Positions 17,902 through 26,044 of a stretch of 64,000 bases of DNA are shown here, one piece after another. The translations under genes were made by a program, and so were the position numbers. The DNA comes from Halomonas alimentaria (GTDB lineage: Bacteria > Pseudomonadota > Gammaproteobacteria > Pseudomonadales > Halomonadaceae): NCBI RefSeq assembly GCF_009902005.1, contig NZ_WUTT01000001.1:1638541-1702540 (forward strand). Reading direction: 5' to 3'. The number at the start of each line of letters is the position of its first letter. The first letter of the stretch is position 1. A model generated the notes under the pieces. It was not told where the DNA came from, ran no database searches, and worked only from the letters and a program-made list of their open reading frames with translations.

Positions 17902-19369
17902 GGCCTTCCTCGCGCGGCTGAGCCGCCACACCGAGGAGCGCCCGACCCGTATCGCCCTGGAGGAGGGGCAGCGGCGGGTCTCCTTCGGCGAGCTGCCGGG
18001 CGAGATCGAGGCACGCCGGCAGCGGCTGGCCGACGCCGGCGCCGCGCGGGTCGCCCTGGCCCTGGACAACGGCATCGACTGGGCGCTGTGGGACCTGGCG
18101 CTGCTGCAGGATGGCCGCGTGGCGGTGCCGGTGCCCGCCTTCTTCAGCGCTGCCCAGCGCCACCACCTGGTGGAGACTGCCGGGCTCGACGCCTGGATCG
18201 GCCCCGGCGGCGAGGCCCAGGGCTTCGCCGCCACGCGGGACCCGGCCCTCGCCACCCGACGCGTCGCCTCGCCACCGGAGCTGCATCCCGGCACCACCCG
18301 CATCACCTTCACCTCCGGCACCAGCGGCACTCCCAAGGGAGTCTGCCTGGATGCCGCCGCGCCGCTGACGGTGGCCGAGAGTATCGCCGCGGTGGTCGAA
18401 CCACTGGGCATCGAGCGGCACCTGGCGATGCTGCCGCTGGCCACCCTGCTGGAGAACATCGGCGGCCTCTATGTGCCGCTGTGGCTGGGCGCCACCGTTT
18501 GCCTGCCCGGGGTCGCCGAGCTGGGCTGGAGCGGCGCCAGCGGCTTCGACCCGCACCGAGCACTGGCCACCCTCGACGCCTGCCGGCCCCACAGCCTGAT
18601 CCTGGTACCCCAGCTGCTGCAGGCGCTGGTGGCGGCACGCCCGAACGCCCCAGAGAGCCTGCGCTTCGCGGCGGTGGGTGGCGCCAGGGTCGCCGATACC
18701 CTGCTGGCGCGTGCCCGGCACGGCGGCTGGCCGGTCTTCGAGGGCTACGGCCTCTCGGAATGCGCCTCGGTGGTGTGCCTCAACCGTCCCGGCGAGTCCG
18801 CCCGAGGCGTGGGCCGGCCGCTGCCCCATGCCAAGGTGCGCCTGGCCGACGACGGCGAGGTGCAGGTCCAGGGGGCCAACATGCTCGGCTATCTCGGTGA
18901 GCCGACGTCCACCTCGGCCTGGCACGCCACCGGTGACCTGGGGCACTGGGAGGGCGACGCCCTGGTGCTGGAAGGACGCCGTCGCGAGGTCTTCATCACC
19001 ACCTATGGTCGCAACGTCGACCCCCAGTGGGTGGAGGGCGAGCTCTGCGCCCGCCCCGCCATTGCCCAGGCCCTGGTGCACGGCGAGGTGCTGCCCGCCA
19101 ACCGCGCGCTGCTGGTGCCTGCCTCGGCGGAGGTCGACGACACCCAGCTTGCCGCCGCGGTGGCCGAGGCCAACGCCGGGCTGCCCGACTACGCCCGGGT
19201 CCACGAATGGCGCCGCAGCGCCCCCTTCACCCCCCACAACCACCAGCTGACGGCCAACGGCCGCCTACGCCGCGACGCCATCCTCGCCGCCCATGGCGGC
19301 TGGCTATGTGCCGCACCCACTCGACCCGAGCCGCACCTTTCACAGGCGCCACAAGGAGTGACCCCATGA
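17885..19369 (+). CDS. AMP-binding acyl/aryl ligase of the hemolysin-family operon
   Basis: A 494-residue ANL-superfamily ligase. The P-loop motif TFTSGTSGTPKGV is near residue 141, GYGLSECASV is the adenylate motif, and ATGDLGHWEGDAL the ATP-ribose Asp motif. The C-terminal domain is somewhat short but keeps a lysine-type end (LTANGRLRRD) with Arg in place of the usual Lys at or next to the catalytic spot. It may form acyl-adenylate and transfer to CoA or directly to an amine. It overlaps both neighbours' reading frames, showing strict coupling. The acid substrate is not known. Confidence 0.85.
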   Translation: MRTSPEAFLARLSRHTEERPTRIALEEGQRRVSFGELPGEIEARRQRLADAGAARVALALDNGIDWALWDLALLQDGRVAVPVPAFFSAAQRHHLVETAGLDAWIGPGGEAQGFAATRDPALATRRVASPPELHPGTTRITFTSGTSGTPKGVCLDAAAPLTVAESIAAVVEPLGIERHLAMLPLATLLENIGGLYVPLWLGATVCLPGVAELGWSGASGFDPHRALATLDACRPHSLILVPQLLQALVAARPNAPESLRFAAVGGARVADTLLARARHGGWPVFEGYGLSECASVVCLNRPGESARGVGRPLPHAKVRLADDGEVQVQGANMLGYLGEPTSTSAWHATGDLGHWEGDALVLEGRRREVFITTYGRNVDPQWVEGELCARPAIAQALVHGEVLPANRALLVPASAEVDDTQLAAAVAEANAGLPDYARVHEWRRSAPFTPHNHQLTANGRLRRDAILAAHGGWLCAAPTRPEPHLSQAPQGVTP

Positions 19370-20058
19370 CCCCCTACCAGCAACTGCAGCACGCCACCCG
19401 TGAAGAGCGCGACTGGCTGCTCTCCACTCCGCTGCTGACCCGCGCCCTGGCCGGCCGGGTGAGCCGTGACGAATACCTCGCCTTCCTCGGCCAGGCCTAC
19501 CACCACGTGCGCTTCACGGTGCCGCTGATGATGGCCTGTGGCGCCCGCCTGCCGGAGCATCTTGAGTGGCTGCGTGGCGCTCTGGTGGAGTACATCGAGG
19601 AGGAGCACGGCCACGAGCAGTGGATCCTCGACGACATCCGTGCCGCCGGTGGCGATGCCGCGGCGGCCGCCACCCGCCCGGCGGACCCCGCCACCCGTCT
19701 GATGGTGGCTGCTGTGCGCGACGAGATCGAGCATGGCCACCCGGTGGGCTTCTTCGGCATGGTCCAGGTGCTGGAGGGCACCAGCACGGCGCTGGCCACC
19801 CAGGCTGCCGAACGGTTGCAGGCGAGCCTCGACCTGCCCGACGACGCGGTACGCTACCTGACCTCCCACGGCAGCCTGGATATCGGCCACCTGGCCTTCT
19901 TCGAGGGGCTGGTGAACCGCCTGGAGGCGCAGGACCTGGCGGCAGTGATCGATACCGCCAAGCTGGTCTACCGCCTCTACGGCGCCATGTTCCGCGGCGT
20001 CGAGACGCGCTGTGCCGGCGGCAATGCCGCCCGGGAGCTCTCCGATGCGCTGGTCTGA
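19366..20058 (+). CDS. Heme-oxygenase-like diiron/iron-containing redox enzyme (TenA/PqqC/CADD fold)
   Basis: A 230-residue all-helical protein of the iron-containing redox enzyme family. Candidate metal ligands are E75/E78-E80 with H81/H83 in the EEEHGHEQW helix, E137 in VLEGTS, and H168, D172 and H175 in SHGSLDIGH. The H-x3-D-x2-H pattern matches the heme-oxygenase-like diiron oxidase type (CADD, SznF group) more than the mononuclear UndA or metal-free TenA types. Such enzymes use O2 for decarboxylation, N-oxidation or self-modification chemistry. The start at 19366 follows AAGGAG. It overlaps the ligase stop by four bases, so the ligase product may be its substrate. Confidence 0.82.
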   Translation: MTPYQQLQHATREERDWLLSTPLLTRALAGRVSRDEYLAFLGQAYHHVRFTVPLMMACGARLPEHLEWLRGALVEYIEEEHGHEQWILDDIRAAGGDAAAAATRPADPATRLMVAAVRDEIEHGHPVGFFGMVQVLEGTSTALATQAAERLQASLDLPDDAVRYLTSHGSLDIGHLAFFEGLVNRLEAQDLAAVIDTAKLVYRLYGAMFRGVETRCAGGNAARELSDALV

Positions 20059-20887
20059 CCGCCTCGCCCGACGCCCACGGCTGCCGGAGGGGGGCTGGCC
20101 CGCCCAGCGGGTGCTGATCACCGGGGCCAGCGGCGGCATCGGCCAGGCGCTGGTGGACGAGCTGGCCGCCGCCGGGGCGCAACTGCTGATCACCGGCCGC
20201 CGAGCGGAGGCCCTCGCGGCCACCGCGGACCGCCACCCCGACCGGGTCACCGCGCTGCCCGCCGACCTGACCCGCGTCGAGGAGCGCCAGCAGCTGGTGG
20301 CCACGGCTCGACAAGTCGGCTGCAACATGCTGATCAATGCCGCCGGTGTGAACCGGGTGGCGCTGTTCACCGAGGGCTCCGATGCCGAGATCGAGCGCCT
20401 CATTGCCCTCAACCTCACCGCCACCCTGCAGCTGACCCGCGCCCTGCTCCCCCAGCTGATGGCGGCGCGCCAGGGCTGGGTGGTCACCCTGGGCTCCACC
20501 TTCGGCACCCTGGGCTACCCCGGTCAGGTCGGCTACTGCGCCACCAAGTTCGCCCTGCGCGGCTTCAGCCAGGCCCTCCGCCGGGAGCTCGCCGACACCC
20601 GGGTGCGGGTGTTGCATGTCTCGCCCCGGGCCACCCGCACCGCCATGAATGCCCCCGAGGTGGAGGCCATGAACGCGGCCCTGGGCAACGCCATGGACAG
20701 CCCCGCCCGGGTCGCCCAGGCGGTGCGCCACGCCGTGGAGCGCGGCCGCCAGGAGGCCCAGCTGGGCGGGCCGGAGCGGCTCTTCGTGCGCCTCAACGCC
20801 CTGCTGCCGGGTGTGGTCGACCACGCCCTGGCGCGCCAGCTTCCCGTCATCCGCCGCTTTATCGGCACTTCGGAGACCACGCCATGA
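20045..20887 (+). CDS. Short-chain dehydrogenase/reductase of the hemolysin-family operon
   Basis: A 280-residue classical SDR. TGASGGIG is the cofactor loop, NAAGVN the structural motif, the catalytic Ser is in LGSTFG and the Tyr-Lys pair in YCATK. ITGRR after the second strand favours NADP(H). The start at 20045 overlaps the diiron enzyme gene by 14 bases. It probably reduces or oxidises a carbonyl/alcohol made by its neighbours. The C-terminal part (ALLPGVVDHALARQLP) is weakly hydrophobic and may touch the membrane. Confidence 0.9.
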   Translation: MRWSDRLARRPRLPEGGWPAQRVLITGASGGIGQALVDELAAAGAQLLITGRRAEALAATADRHPDRVTALPADLTRVEERQQLVATARQVGCNMLINAAGVNRVALFTEGSDAEIERLIALNLTATLQLTRALLPQLMAARQGWVVTLGSTFGTLGYPGQVGYCATKFALRGFSQALRRELADTRVRVLHVSPRATRTAMNAPEVEAMNAALGNAMDSPARVAQAVRHAVERGRQEAQLGGPERLFVRLNALLPGVVDHALARQLPVIRRFIGTSETTP

Positions 20888-21567
20888 ACGCTCGACGCCC
20901 CCCTCGCTTCCCCCGGCTGCGCCTTGCCGCCACGCTGCTTGTCGCCGGCCTCGGCGGCCTCTCCACCATCACCGCCCTGGCCGCGGGCGATGGCGGTGGT
21001 TCCGACCCGAGTGTGGCTGCACTGCAGTCCCGCTGGGCCGAGATCCGCTACGAACTGCCCGAAAGCCAGCAGGCCAAGGCCCTCGAAGAGCTAGGCAAGG
21101 AGGCCGAACGCCAGTTGGCCGAGCACCCCGACTCCGCCGAGCTGCTGATCTGGTCCGGCATCGTGCGCTCCAGCCAGGCCGGCGCCGAAGGCGGGCTGGG
21201 GGCGCTGGGCCTGGTCAAGCAGGCGCGCGGCTATCTGGAGGCCGCCCTGGCGCAGGACCCGCTGGCGCTGAACGGCTCCGCCTACACCAGCCTGGGGGCC
21301 CTCTACTACCAGGTACCGGGCTGGCCGATCGGCTTCGGCGACGACGACAAGGCCGAGTGGCACCTCAAGCGGGCGCTCACCATCAACCCCGACGGACTCG
21401 ACAGCCTCTACTTCTGGGGCGACTATCTGCACCAGCAGGGTCGCGATGCCGAGGCGCGCCAGGCCCTGGAGAAGGCCCTGCAGGCACCGCCCCGGCCCGG
21501 CCGCGAACTCGCCGATGCCGGCCGCCGCGAGGAAATCCGCCACCTGCTGTCGCAACTGGAGAAATGA
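20884..21567 (+). CDS. Secreted tetratricopeptide-repeat protein
   Basis: A 227-residue protein with an N-terminal signal peptide or anchor (RLAATLLVAGLGGLSTITAL) and TPR-like helices: AKALEELGKEAERQLAEHP, ARGYLEAALAQDP, AEWHLKRALTINP and AEARQALEKALQAPP. It overlaps the SDR stop (ATGA) and is followed 7 bases later by the response-regulator gene. A periplasmic scaffold role, or sensing input for the kinase, is possible. No catalytic motif was seen. Confidence 0.8.
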   Translation: MNARRPPRFPRLRLAATLLVAGLGGLSTITALAAGDGGGSDPSVAALQSRWAEIRYELPESQQAKALEELGKEAERQLAEHPDSAELLIWSGIVRSSQAGAEGGLGALGLVKQARGYLEAALAQDPLALNGSAYTSLGALYYQVPGWPIGFGDDDKAEWHLKRALTINPDGLDSLYFWGDYLHQQGRDAEARQALEKALQAPPRPGRELADAGRREEIRHLLSQLEK

Positions 21568-21574
21568 CCCAACG

Positions 21575-22255
21575 ATGCGCATCCTGCTGGTCGAGGATGA
21601 CCCGAGCCTGGCCTCGGGCATCCGCCTGGCCCTCAAGCCAGAGCACTACACCGTGGACCATCTCGCCGATGGCGCCGTGGCACTCACCGCCCTGCAGGGC
21701 AGCGAACCCTTCGACGCGGTGATCCTCGACCTGGGCCTGCCCGGGCTCGACGGCATGCGGGTGCTGGAGGCCGTGCGGCGCGGCGGCAACCGGATCCCGG
21801 TGCTGGTGCTGACCGCCCGGGACGCCGTCGACGACCGCATCGCAGGGCTGGATGCCGGCGCCGACGACTACCTGGTCAAGCCCTTCGAGGTCGCCGAGCT
21901 CAAGGCGCGCCTGCGTGCCCTGCTGCGCCGCAGCCAGGGCCAGGCCAGCCCAATGCTGGAGTGTCGCGGCATCCGGCTCGATCCCGCCAGCCGGGAAGTG
22001 TGCTATCGCGGCGAGGTGATCCCGCTCTCGCGCCGCGAGTTCACCCTGCTTCAGGAATTCATGGGCCACCCCGGGCGGGTCTTCACCCGCGACACCCTGA
22101 CCCGGCTGGTCTACGGGTGGGAGGAGGACGTGGAGAGCAACGCCATCGAGGTGCATGTCCACCACCTGCGTCGCAAGCTCTTCCCCGGCCTGATCCGCAC
22201 CGTGCGCGGCATCGGCTATGTGCTGGACCGCGCGCCGCAGGAGGCCGAGGCATGA
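21575..22255 (+). CDS. OmpR/PhoB-family response regulator (PmrA/QseB-like)
   Basis: A 226-residue regulator with a receiver domain (acidic pocket E7-D8-D9, phospho-acceptor D52 in LDLGLPG, K in LVKPFE) and a winged-helix domain ending HHLRRKLFPGLIRTVRGIGYVL. Start at 21575 chosen for the family N-terminus MRILLVEDD. Its stop overlaps the kinase start (ATGA). PmrA and QseB bind direct TTAA repeats with an 11-bp period; three such boxes occur in this window, including one upstream of this operon, so it probably activates its own operon, eptA and genes near 28 kb. Confidence 0.93.
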   Translation: MRILLVEDDPSLASGIRLALKPEHYTVDHLADGAVALTALQGSEPFDAVILDLGLPGLDGMRVLEAVRRGGNRIPVLVLTARDAVDDRIAGLDAGADDYLVKPFEVAELKARLRALLRRSQGQASPMLECRGIRLDPASREVCYRGEVIPLSRREFTLLQEFMGHPGRVFTRDTLTRLVYGWEEDVESNAIEVHVHHLRRKLFPGLIRTVRGIGYVLDRAPQEAEA

Positions 22256-23637
22256 CCTCCATTCGTCGCCGAACCCTGGGACTTGTGCTGCTGGTGTTCG
22301 GGGTCAGCATGCTGGCCATCGGCCTGGTCAGCTATCGTTATGCTGCCCACGAGATCGAGGAGCTCTACGACGCCAGCCTGGCCCAGAACGCCCGCCTGCT
22401 GGAGGGCCTGATCCAGGCGCCGCTGCCGGACGACCAGCGCGAGGCGCTGCTGGCCAGCCTGGAGAGCGCAGTGGCGCGCGCCGAGCAGTCTGACAAGGAG
22501 CTCCCCGGTCACCGCTACGAGAGCAAGCTGGCCTTCCAGCTGTGGGAGGAAGACAGGCTGTTGCTGCGCTCGGCCAGCGCCCCGCCCGAGCCCTTCACCG
22601 AAGCGCCACCCGGCTATGCCAGCAGCCGGGTGGCCGGCCACGACTGGCGGGTCTATGTCCTCGACCTGCCCGAGCCGTCGCGGCGGGTGATGGTCGCCGA
22701 GCGCGACGACGTGCGCGGCGAGCTGACTCGCGCCGTGGCCCTGCGCACCCTGCTGCCGGACCTGGTCGGCCTGCCGCTGCTGGCACTGCTGCTGTGGTGG
22801 GCCGCCGGCTGGGGATTGCGGCCGCTGTCGCGGCTGGCCGCGGCGATCCGCCAGCGCGATCCCCACAACCTGCAGCCGCTGGTGATGCGCCCCCTGCCCC
22901 GGGAGCTGGACACCATCGTCGGCGCCCTCAACCGGCTGCTGGAGCGCATCCGCGGGCTACGGGTGCGCGAGAAGCGCTTCATCGCCGACGCCGCCCATGA
23001 GCTGCGCACCCCCCTGGCGGTGCTCGACCTGCACGCCCAGAACGCCCTGGCCACCGAGGACCCCGCCGACCGTCGCGAGGCGCTGGAGGAGCTGCGCCGC
23101 GGCGTGGCTCGCGCCACCCGGCTGGTCACCCAGTTGCTGACGCTGGCGCGCCTGGAGCCTGAGGATGAGGAGCAGGAGGCGAGCGCCCGGATCGCCGGCG
23201 ACCTGCTGGTCGAGGTTCGCGAGGCCCTGGCCGAGCTCTCGCCGCTGGCGGTGGAGCGCGGCCAGGCGCTAGACCTCACCGCGAACGAGGAGAGTGACTG
23301 GCGGTTGGCTACCGAACCCGGTGCCATCGCCACCCTGGTACAGAACCTGGTCGGCAACGCCCTGCGCTACACCCCGGACGGCGGCCGGGTAACGGTGAGC
23401 CTGGCCGCCGAGGCGACCCGACTGACGCTGCGAGTGGATGATCAGGGCCCGGGGATTCCCGCCGCGGAGCGCGAGCGCGTTACCGAGCGTTTCCATCGCG
23501 CCGGCCCCGGCGCCGGCGCCGGCCTGGGGCTCTCCATCGTCGAGCGCCTGCTGGCCCGCCACGGCGGCACGCTCCGCCTGGAGGAGGCACCCGGCGGCGG
23601 CCTGCGCGCCGTGGCGATGCTGCCGCGGGCCGCCTGA
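22252..23637 (+). CDS. Sensor histidine kinase (PmrB/QseC-like)
   Basis: A 461-residue inner-membrane kinase: helix at residues 9-28, periplasmic sensor of about 130 residues, second helix near 170-190, HAMP-like linker, HisKA domain with H249 in DAAHELRTPL, and an ATPase domain with N-box LVQNLVGNALRYTPD, DQGPGIP and GAGLGLS. The periplasmic part carries acidic stretches (EELYD, PDDQREALLASLES) but no ExxE iron motif was found. It phosphorylates the regulator encoded just upstream. It is the last gene of the seven-gene operon. Confidence 0.93.
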   Translation: MTSIRRRTLGLVLLVFGVSMLAIGLVSYRYAAHEIEELYDASLAQNARLLEGLIQAPLPDDQREALLASLESAVARAEQSDKELPGHRYESKLAFQLWEEDRLLLRSASAPPEPFTEAPPGYASSRVAGHDWRVYVLDLPEPSRRVMVAERDDVRGELTRAVALRTLLPDLVGLPLLALLLWWAAGWGLRPLSRLAAAIRQRDPHNLQPLVMRPLPRELDTIVGALNRLLERIRGLRVREKRFIADAAHELRTPLAVLDLHAQNALATEDPADRREALEELRRGVARATRLVTQLLTLARLEPEDEEQEASARIAGDLLVEVREALAELSPLAVERGQALDLTANEESDWRLATEPGAIATLVQNLVGNALRYTPDGGRVTVSLAAEATRLTLRVDDQGPGIPAAERERVTERFHRAGPGAGAGLGLSIVERLLARHGGTLRLEEAPGGGLRAVAMLPRAA

Positions 23638-23659
23638 GCCTTTGCGCTGGTGCCTCTGA

Positions 23660-23692
23660 AATAAGGCTTCGTTAAGACGAGCCCGTCAGCAT
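23660..23692 (+). promoter_or_regulatory. PmrA/QseB-like box and promoter of eptA
   Basis: AATAAG (23660-23665), a GCTTC spacer and GTTAAG (23671-23676) repeat TAAG with the same 11-bp period as the box at 17178. CAGCAT at 23687-23692 may be the -10 element. If so, transcription begins near 23699 and translation at the ATG at 23721. Confidence 0.6.
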
Positions 23693-23720
23693 GGCTGGGT
23701 TACCTTCCTGGACTCAGCCA

Positions 23721-25412
23721 ATGCCTGAAACCAATAACTCGCGGATAGATAGTCTCCTGCGGTTCCAATACCGACTGCCAGCGGTTTCCCCCCAGGCCCT
23801 GACCCTGCTGGTGTGCCTGAGCTTCACACTCTTCTACAACCGACGCTTCTGGTCGGCGGTAATCGAGGCCGAGCCGCCCACGGGGCTTGGCGACTGGGGC
23901 CTGCTGGTCGCCTACGGCGTGGTGGTGACAGGATTGCACCTGGTGGTCTTCCTGCCTCTGGTCGGCCGCGTGACCGTCAAACCGCTGCTGACTGCCCTGG
24001 TGATGGTCGCCGCCTCGGTCAGCTATTTCACAGGCCAATACGGCACCTACTTCGATACCCACATGATCGATAACGTGCTGCAGACGGATACCCGAGAGGC
24101 AGGCGAGCTGCTTACCCCGGGCCTGGTGCTCTACCTGCTGCTGTTCGGCCTGCTGCCGTTGTCCCTGGTATGGGGCTGGCCGCTGCGCCGGCGCAGCTGG
24201 CAGCACGGCCTGGGGGCCGGTGCACTGTGGTGGCTGGGTAGTGTCGTCGTGCTCGTCGGGGCACTGCTGCTCTCCTTCCAGAGCTTCTCCTCGCTGATGC
24301 GCAACCATCATGAACTTCGCTATCTGGTGACACCGGGCAATGCCATCGTCTCCACTGGCCAGGTGATGGCGGCGCCCCCACCGCTGCCCGAGGAGCGCCT
24401 GCCCATCGGCGAGGATGCACGACGCCTGCCGAGCGCCGACGGCGCGCCGCGGCTGCTGGTGCTGGTGGTCGGAGAAACCGTGCGCGCCGCCAACTGGGGG
24501 CTGTCCGGATACCCGCGGCAGACCACCCCGCGGCTGGCCGAACGTGAGGTCGTCAACTTCAGCGAGGTGGCCACCTGCGGTACCAGCACCGCCGTCTCGC
24601 TGCCCTGCATTTTTTCCCCGCAGGGGCGAAGCGACTACGACGAACGCTTCACCCGCAGCCATGAGACGCTGCTGGACGTGGTGCAGCGCGCCGGCTATCG
24701 CGTGGTATGGATCGACAACCAGTCGGGCTGCAAGGGAATCTGCGATGGCGTGGAACGGGGCTCACCATCGCCGGACGCCCACCCCGAGCTGTGTGGAGAA
24801 GAGGGTTGCCTCGATGGCGTGCTGATCGAGGCGTTGAAAAGTCAGGTTGCGTCGATCAGCGGCGATACGGTTGTCGTGCTGCATATGCTGGGCAACCACG
24901 GCCCCAGCTACTTCCAGCGCTACCCGGAGGACTTTCGGGCCTTCACGCCTACCTGTGACACGGCCGACCTGGCCCAGTGTGAACGGGAGGCGATCGTGAA
25001 CAGCTACGACAACGCGATCCTGTATACCGACAGCGTACTGGCCGGGATCATCGGCGTGCTGGAGGAGAGTCAATCCCTGGCCACGGCCATGCTGTACGTC
25101 TCCGACCACGGAGAGTCACTGGGCGAGAAGGGGATCTATCTGCACGGCCTGCCCTACGCCATCGCTCCTCGGGAGCAGACCCGCGTGCCCATGGTGTGGT
25201 GGGCATCCGATGATTTCCTGGGCAGCCAACGACTGACGAGCGACTGCCTCACTGCCCAGCGTGACGCCTCACTGAGCCATGCCCACCTGTTCCACTCTCT
25301 GCTCGGCCTGCTTGGCGTGGAGAGCGAGGTTCGCAAGGACGCCCTGGACCTGACGGCAAACTGCCGCGCTCCGGAGGCACAAGCCCCCGGAGCGCTGATC
25401 ACGCAGGAATAG
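23721..25412 (+). CDS. eptA: Phosphoethanolamine-lipid A transferase (EptA/PmrC family)
   Basis: A 563-residue inner-membrane enzyme (start at 23721; 23691 would overlap the likely promoter). Several N-terminal helices (about residues 25-205) precede a periplasmic sulfatase-fold domain. Motifs: metal-binding GETVRAANW, the catalytic Thr in CGTSTAVSLPC, NQSGCKGICD, HMLGNHGPSYF, and VSDHGESLGEKG with LHGLPY. Cys-rich segments suggest the usual disulfides. It would add phosphoethanolamine to lipid A phosphates and raise resistance to cationic peptides. It follows the two-component genes by 83 bases and has its own box. Confidence 0.93.
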   Translation: MPETNNSRIDSLLRFQYRLPAVSPQALTLLVCLSFTLFYNRRFWSAVIEAEPPTGLGDWGLLVAYGVVVTGLHLVVFLPLVGRVTVKPLLTALVMVAASVSYFTGQYGTYFDTHMIDNVLQTDTREAGELLTPGLVLYLLLFGLLPLSLVWGWPLRRRSWQHGLGAGALWWLGSVVVLVGALLLSFQSFSSLMRNHHELRYLVTPGNAIVSTGQVMAAPPPLPEERLPIGEDARRLPSADGAPRLLVLVVGETVRAANWGLSGYPRQTTPRLAEREVVNFSEVATCGTSTAVSLPCIFSPQGRSDYDERFTRSHETLLDVVQRAGYRVVWIDNQSGCKGICDGVERGSPSPDAHPELCGEEGCLDGVLIEALKSQVASISGDTVVVLHMLGNHGPSYFQRYPEDFRAFTPTCDTADLAQCEREAIVNSYDNAILYTDSVLAGIIGVLEESQSLATAMLYVSDHGESLGEKGIYLHGLPYAIAPREQTRVPMVWWASDDFLGSQRLTSDCLTAQRDASLSHAHLFHSLLGLLGVESEVRKDALDLTANCRAPEAQAPGALITQE

Positions 25413-25420
25413 CAGAATAT

Positions 25421-25939
25421 TCAGGCCATGCGCTTCAGGGTGTGGTCGCGCAGCCAGAACTGGTGCGCCAGGCTGGCCGCCACGTGACCGCCGATCAGCA
25501 GCCACAGCAGGTTGGCCAGCACCTCGTGGGTCTCCTCGGCGGCCTCCTCCAGCCACTCGATCTCGGCACCGGAACCGATCAGCGGCAGGCCGAAGAACTC
25601 CACGCCGTGGCCGCTGCCCAGGGCGACGAGCAGGCCGCTCACGGGGATCACCAGCATCGCCGCGTAGAGCGCCAGATGCCCCAACCGGGCCGCCCACTTC
25701 CAGTGCGCATGGGCCTCGAGCCGGTCGTGGTTGACCCGGCGCCACAGCAGCCGGAACATCAGCAGCCCCAGCAGCAGCACCCCCACGCTCTTGTGCAGCG
25801 CCATCGCCTCGCGCTCGCTCATCCCGACGATCTCCGCCAGCCACTCGGTGCCCAGCATCAGTAGCAGCAGCGTGGCCATGCTCCAGTGAAGCGCCCGCGA
25901 GACGGCGCCGTAACGTTGTTCGGAATCCAGCCAGTTCAT
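25421..25939 (-). CDS. Cytochrome b561
   Basis: A 172-residue four-helix diheme b-type cytochrome of the bacterial CybB family. Heme-ligand His residues are in SRALHWSMA, MALHKSVGV, a later AALGHLALY-like helix and the last helix (IGGHVAASLAHQF). The start at 25939 follows GAGGAGG. It carries electrons in the inner membrane, possibly from superoxide or quinol. It lies convergent to eptA and upstream has only a degenerate TTAAG-type repeat (25990-26006), so regulation with eptA is uncertain. Confidence 0.92.
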   Translation of the reverse strand: MNWLDSEQRYGAVSRALHWSMATLLLLMLGTEWLAEIVGMSEREAMALHKSVGVLLLGLLMFRLLWRRVNHDRLEAHAHWKWAARLGHLALYAAMLVIPVSGLLVALGSGHGVEFFGLPLIGSGAEIEWLEEAAEETHEVLANLLWLLIGGHVAASLAHQFWLRDHTLKRMA

Positions 25940-25989
25940 GTCGTCATCCTCCTCGGTCGATGGACGACGACCGTTGTACCGCACCCAGG

Positions 25990-26006
25990 CTGACGCCAGC
26001 CTTAAC
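25990..26006 (-). promoter_or_regulatory. Degenerate PmrA-like half-box upstream of cytochrome b561
   Basis: On the minus strand GTTAAG-GCTGG-CGTCAG keeps one good half-site; the second matches only half the positions. It is 50 bases before the cytochrome b561 start. Weak; listed because three better boxes lie nearby. Confidence 0.25.
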
Positions 26007-26044
26007 GCCGCATTCATGCGCCGTTCATCTTCACCCAGTGCCGC

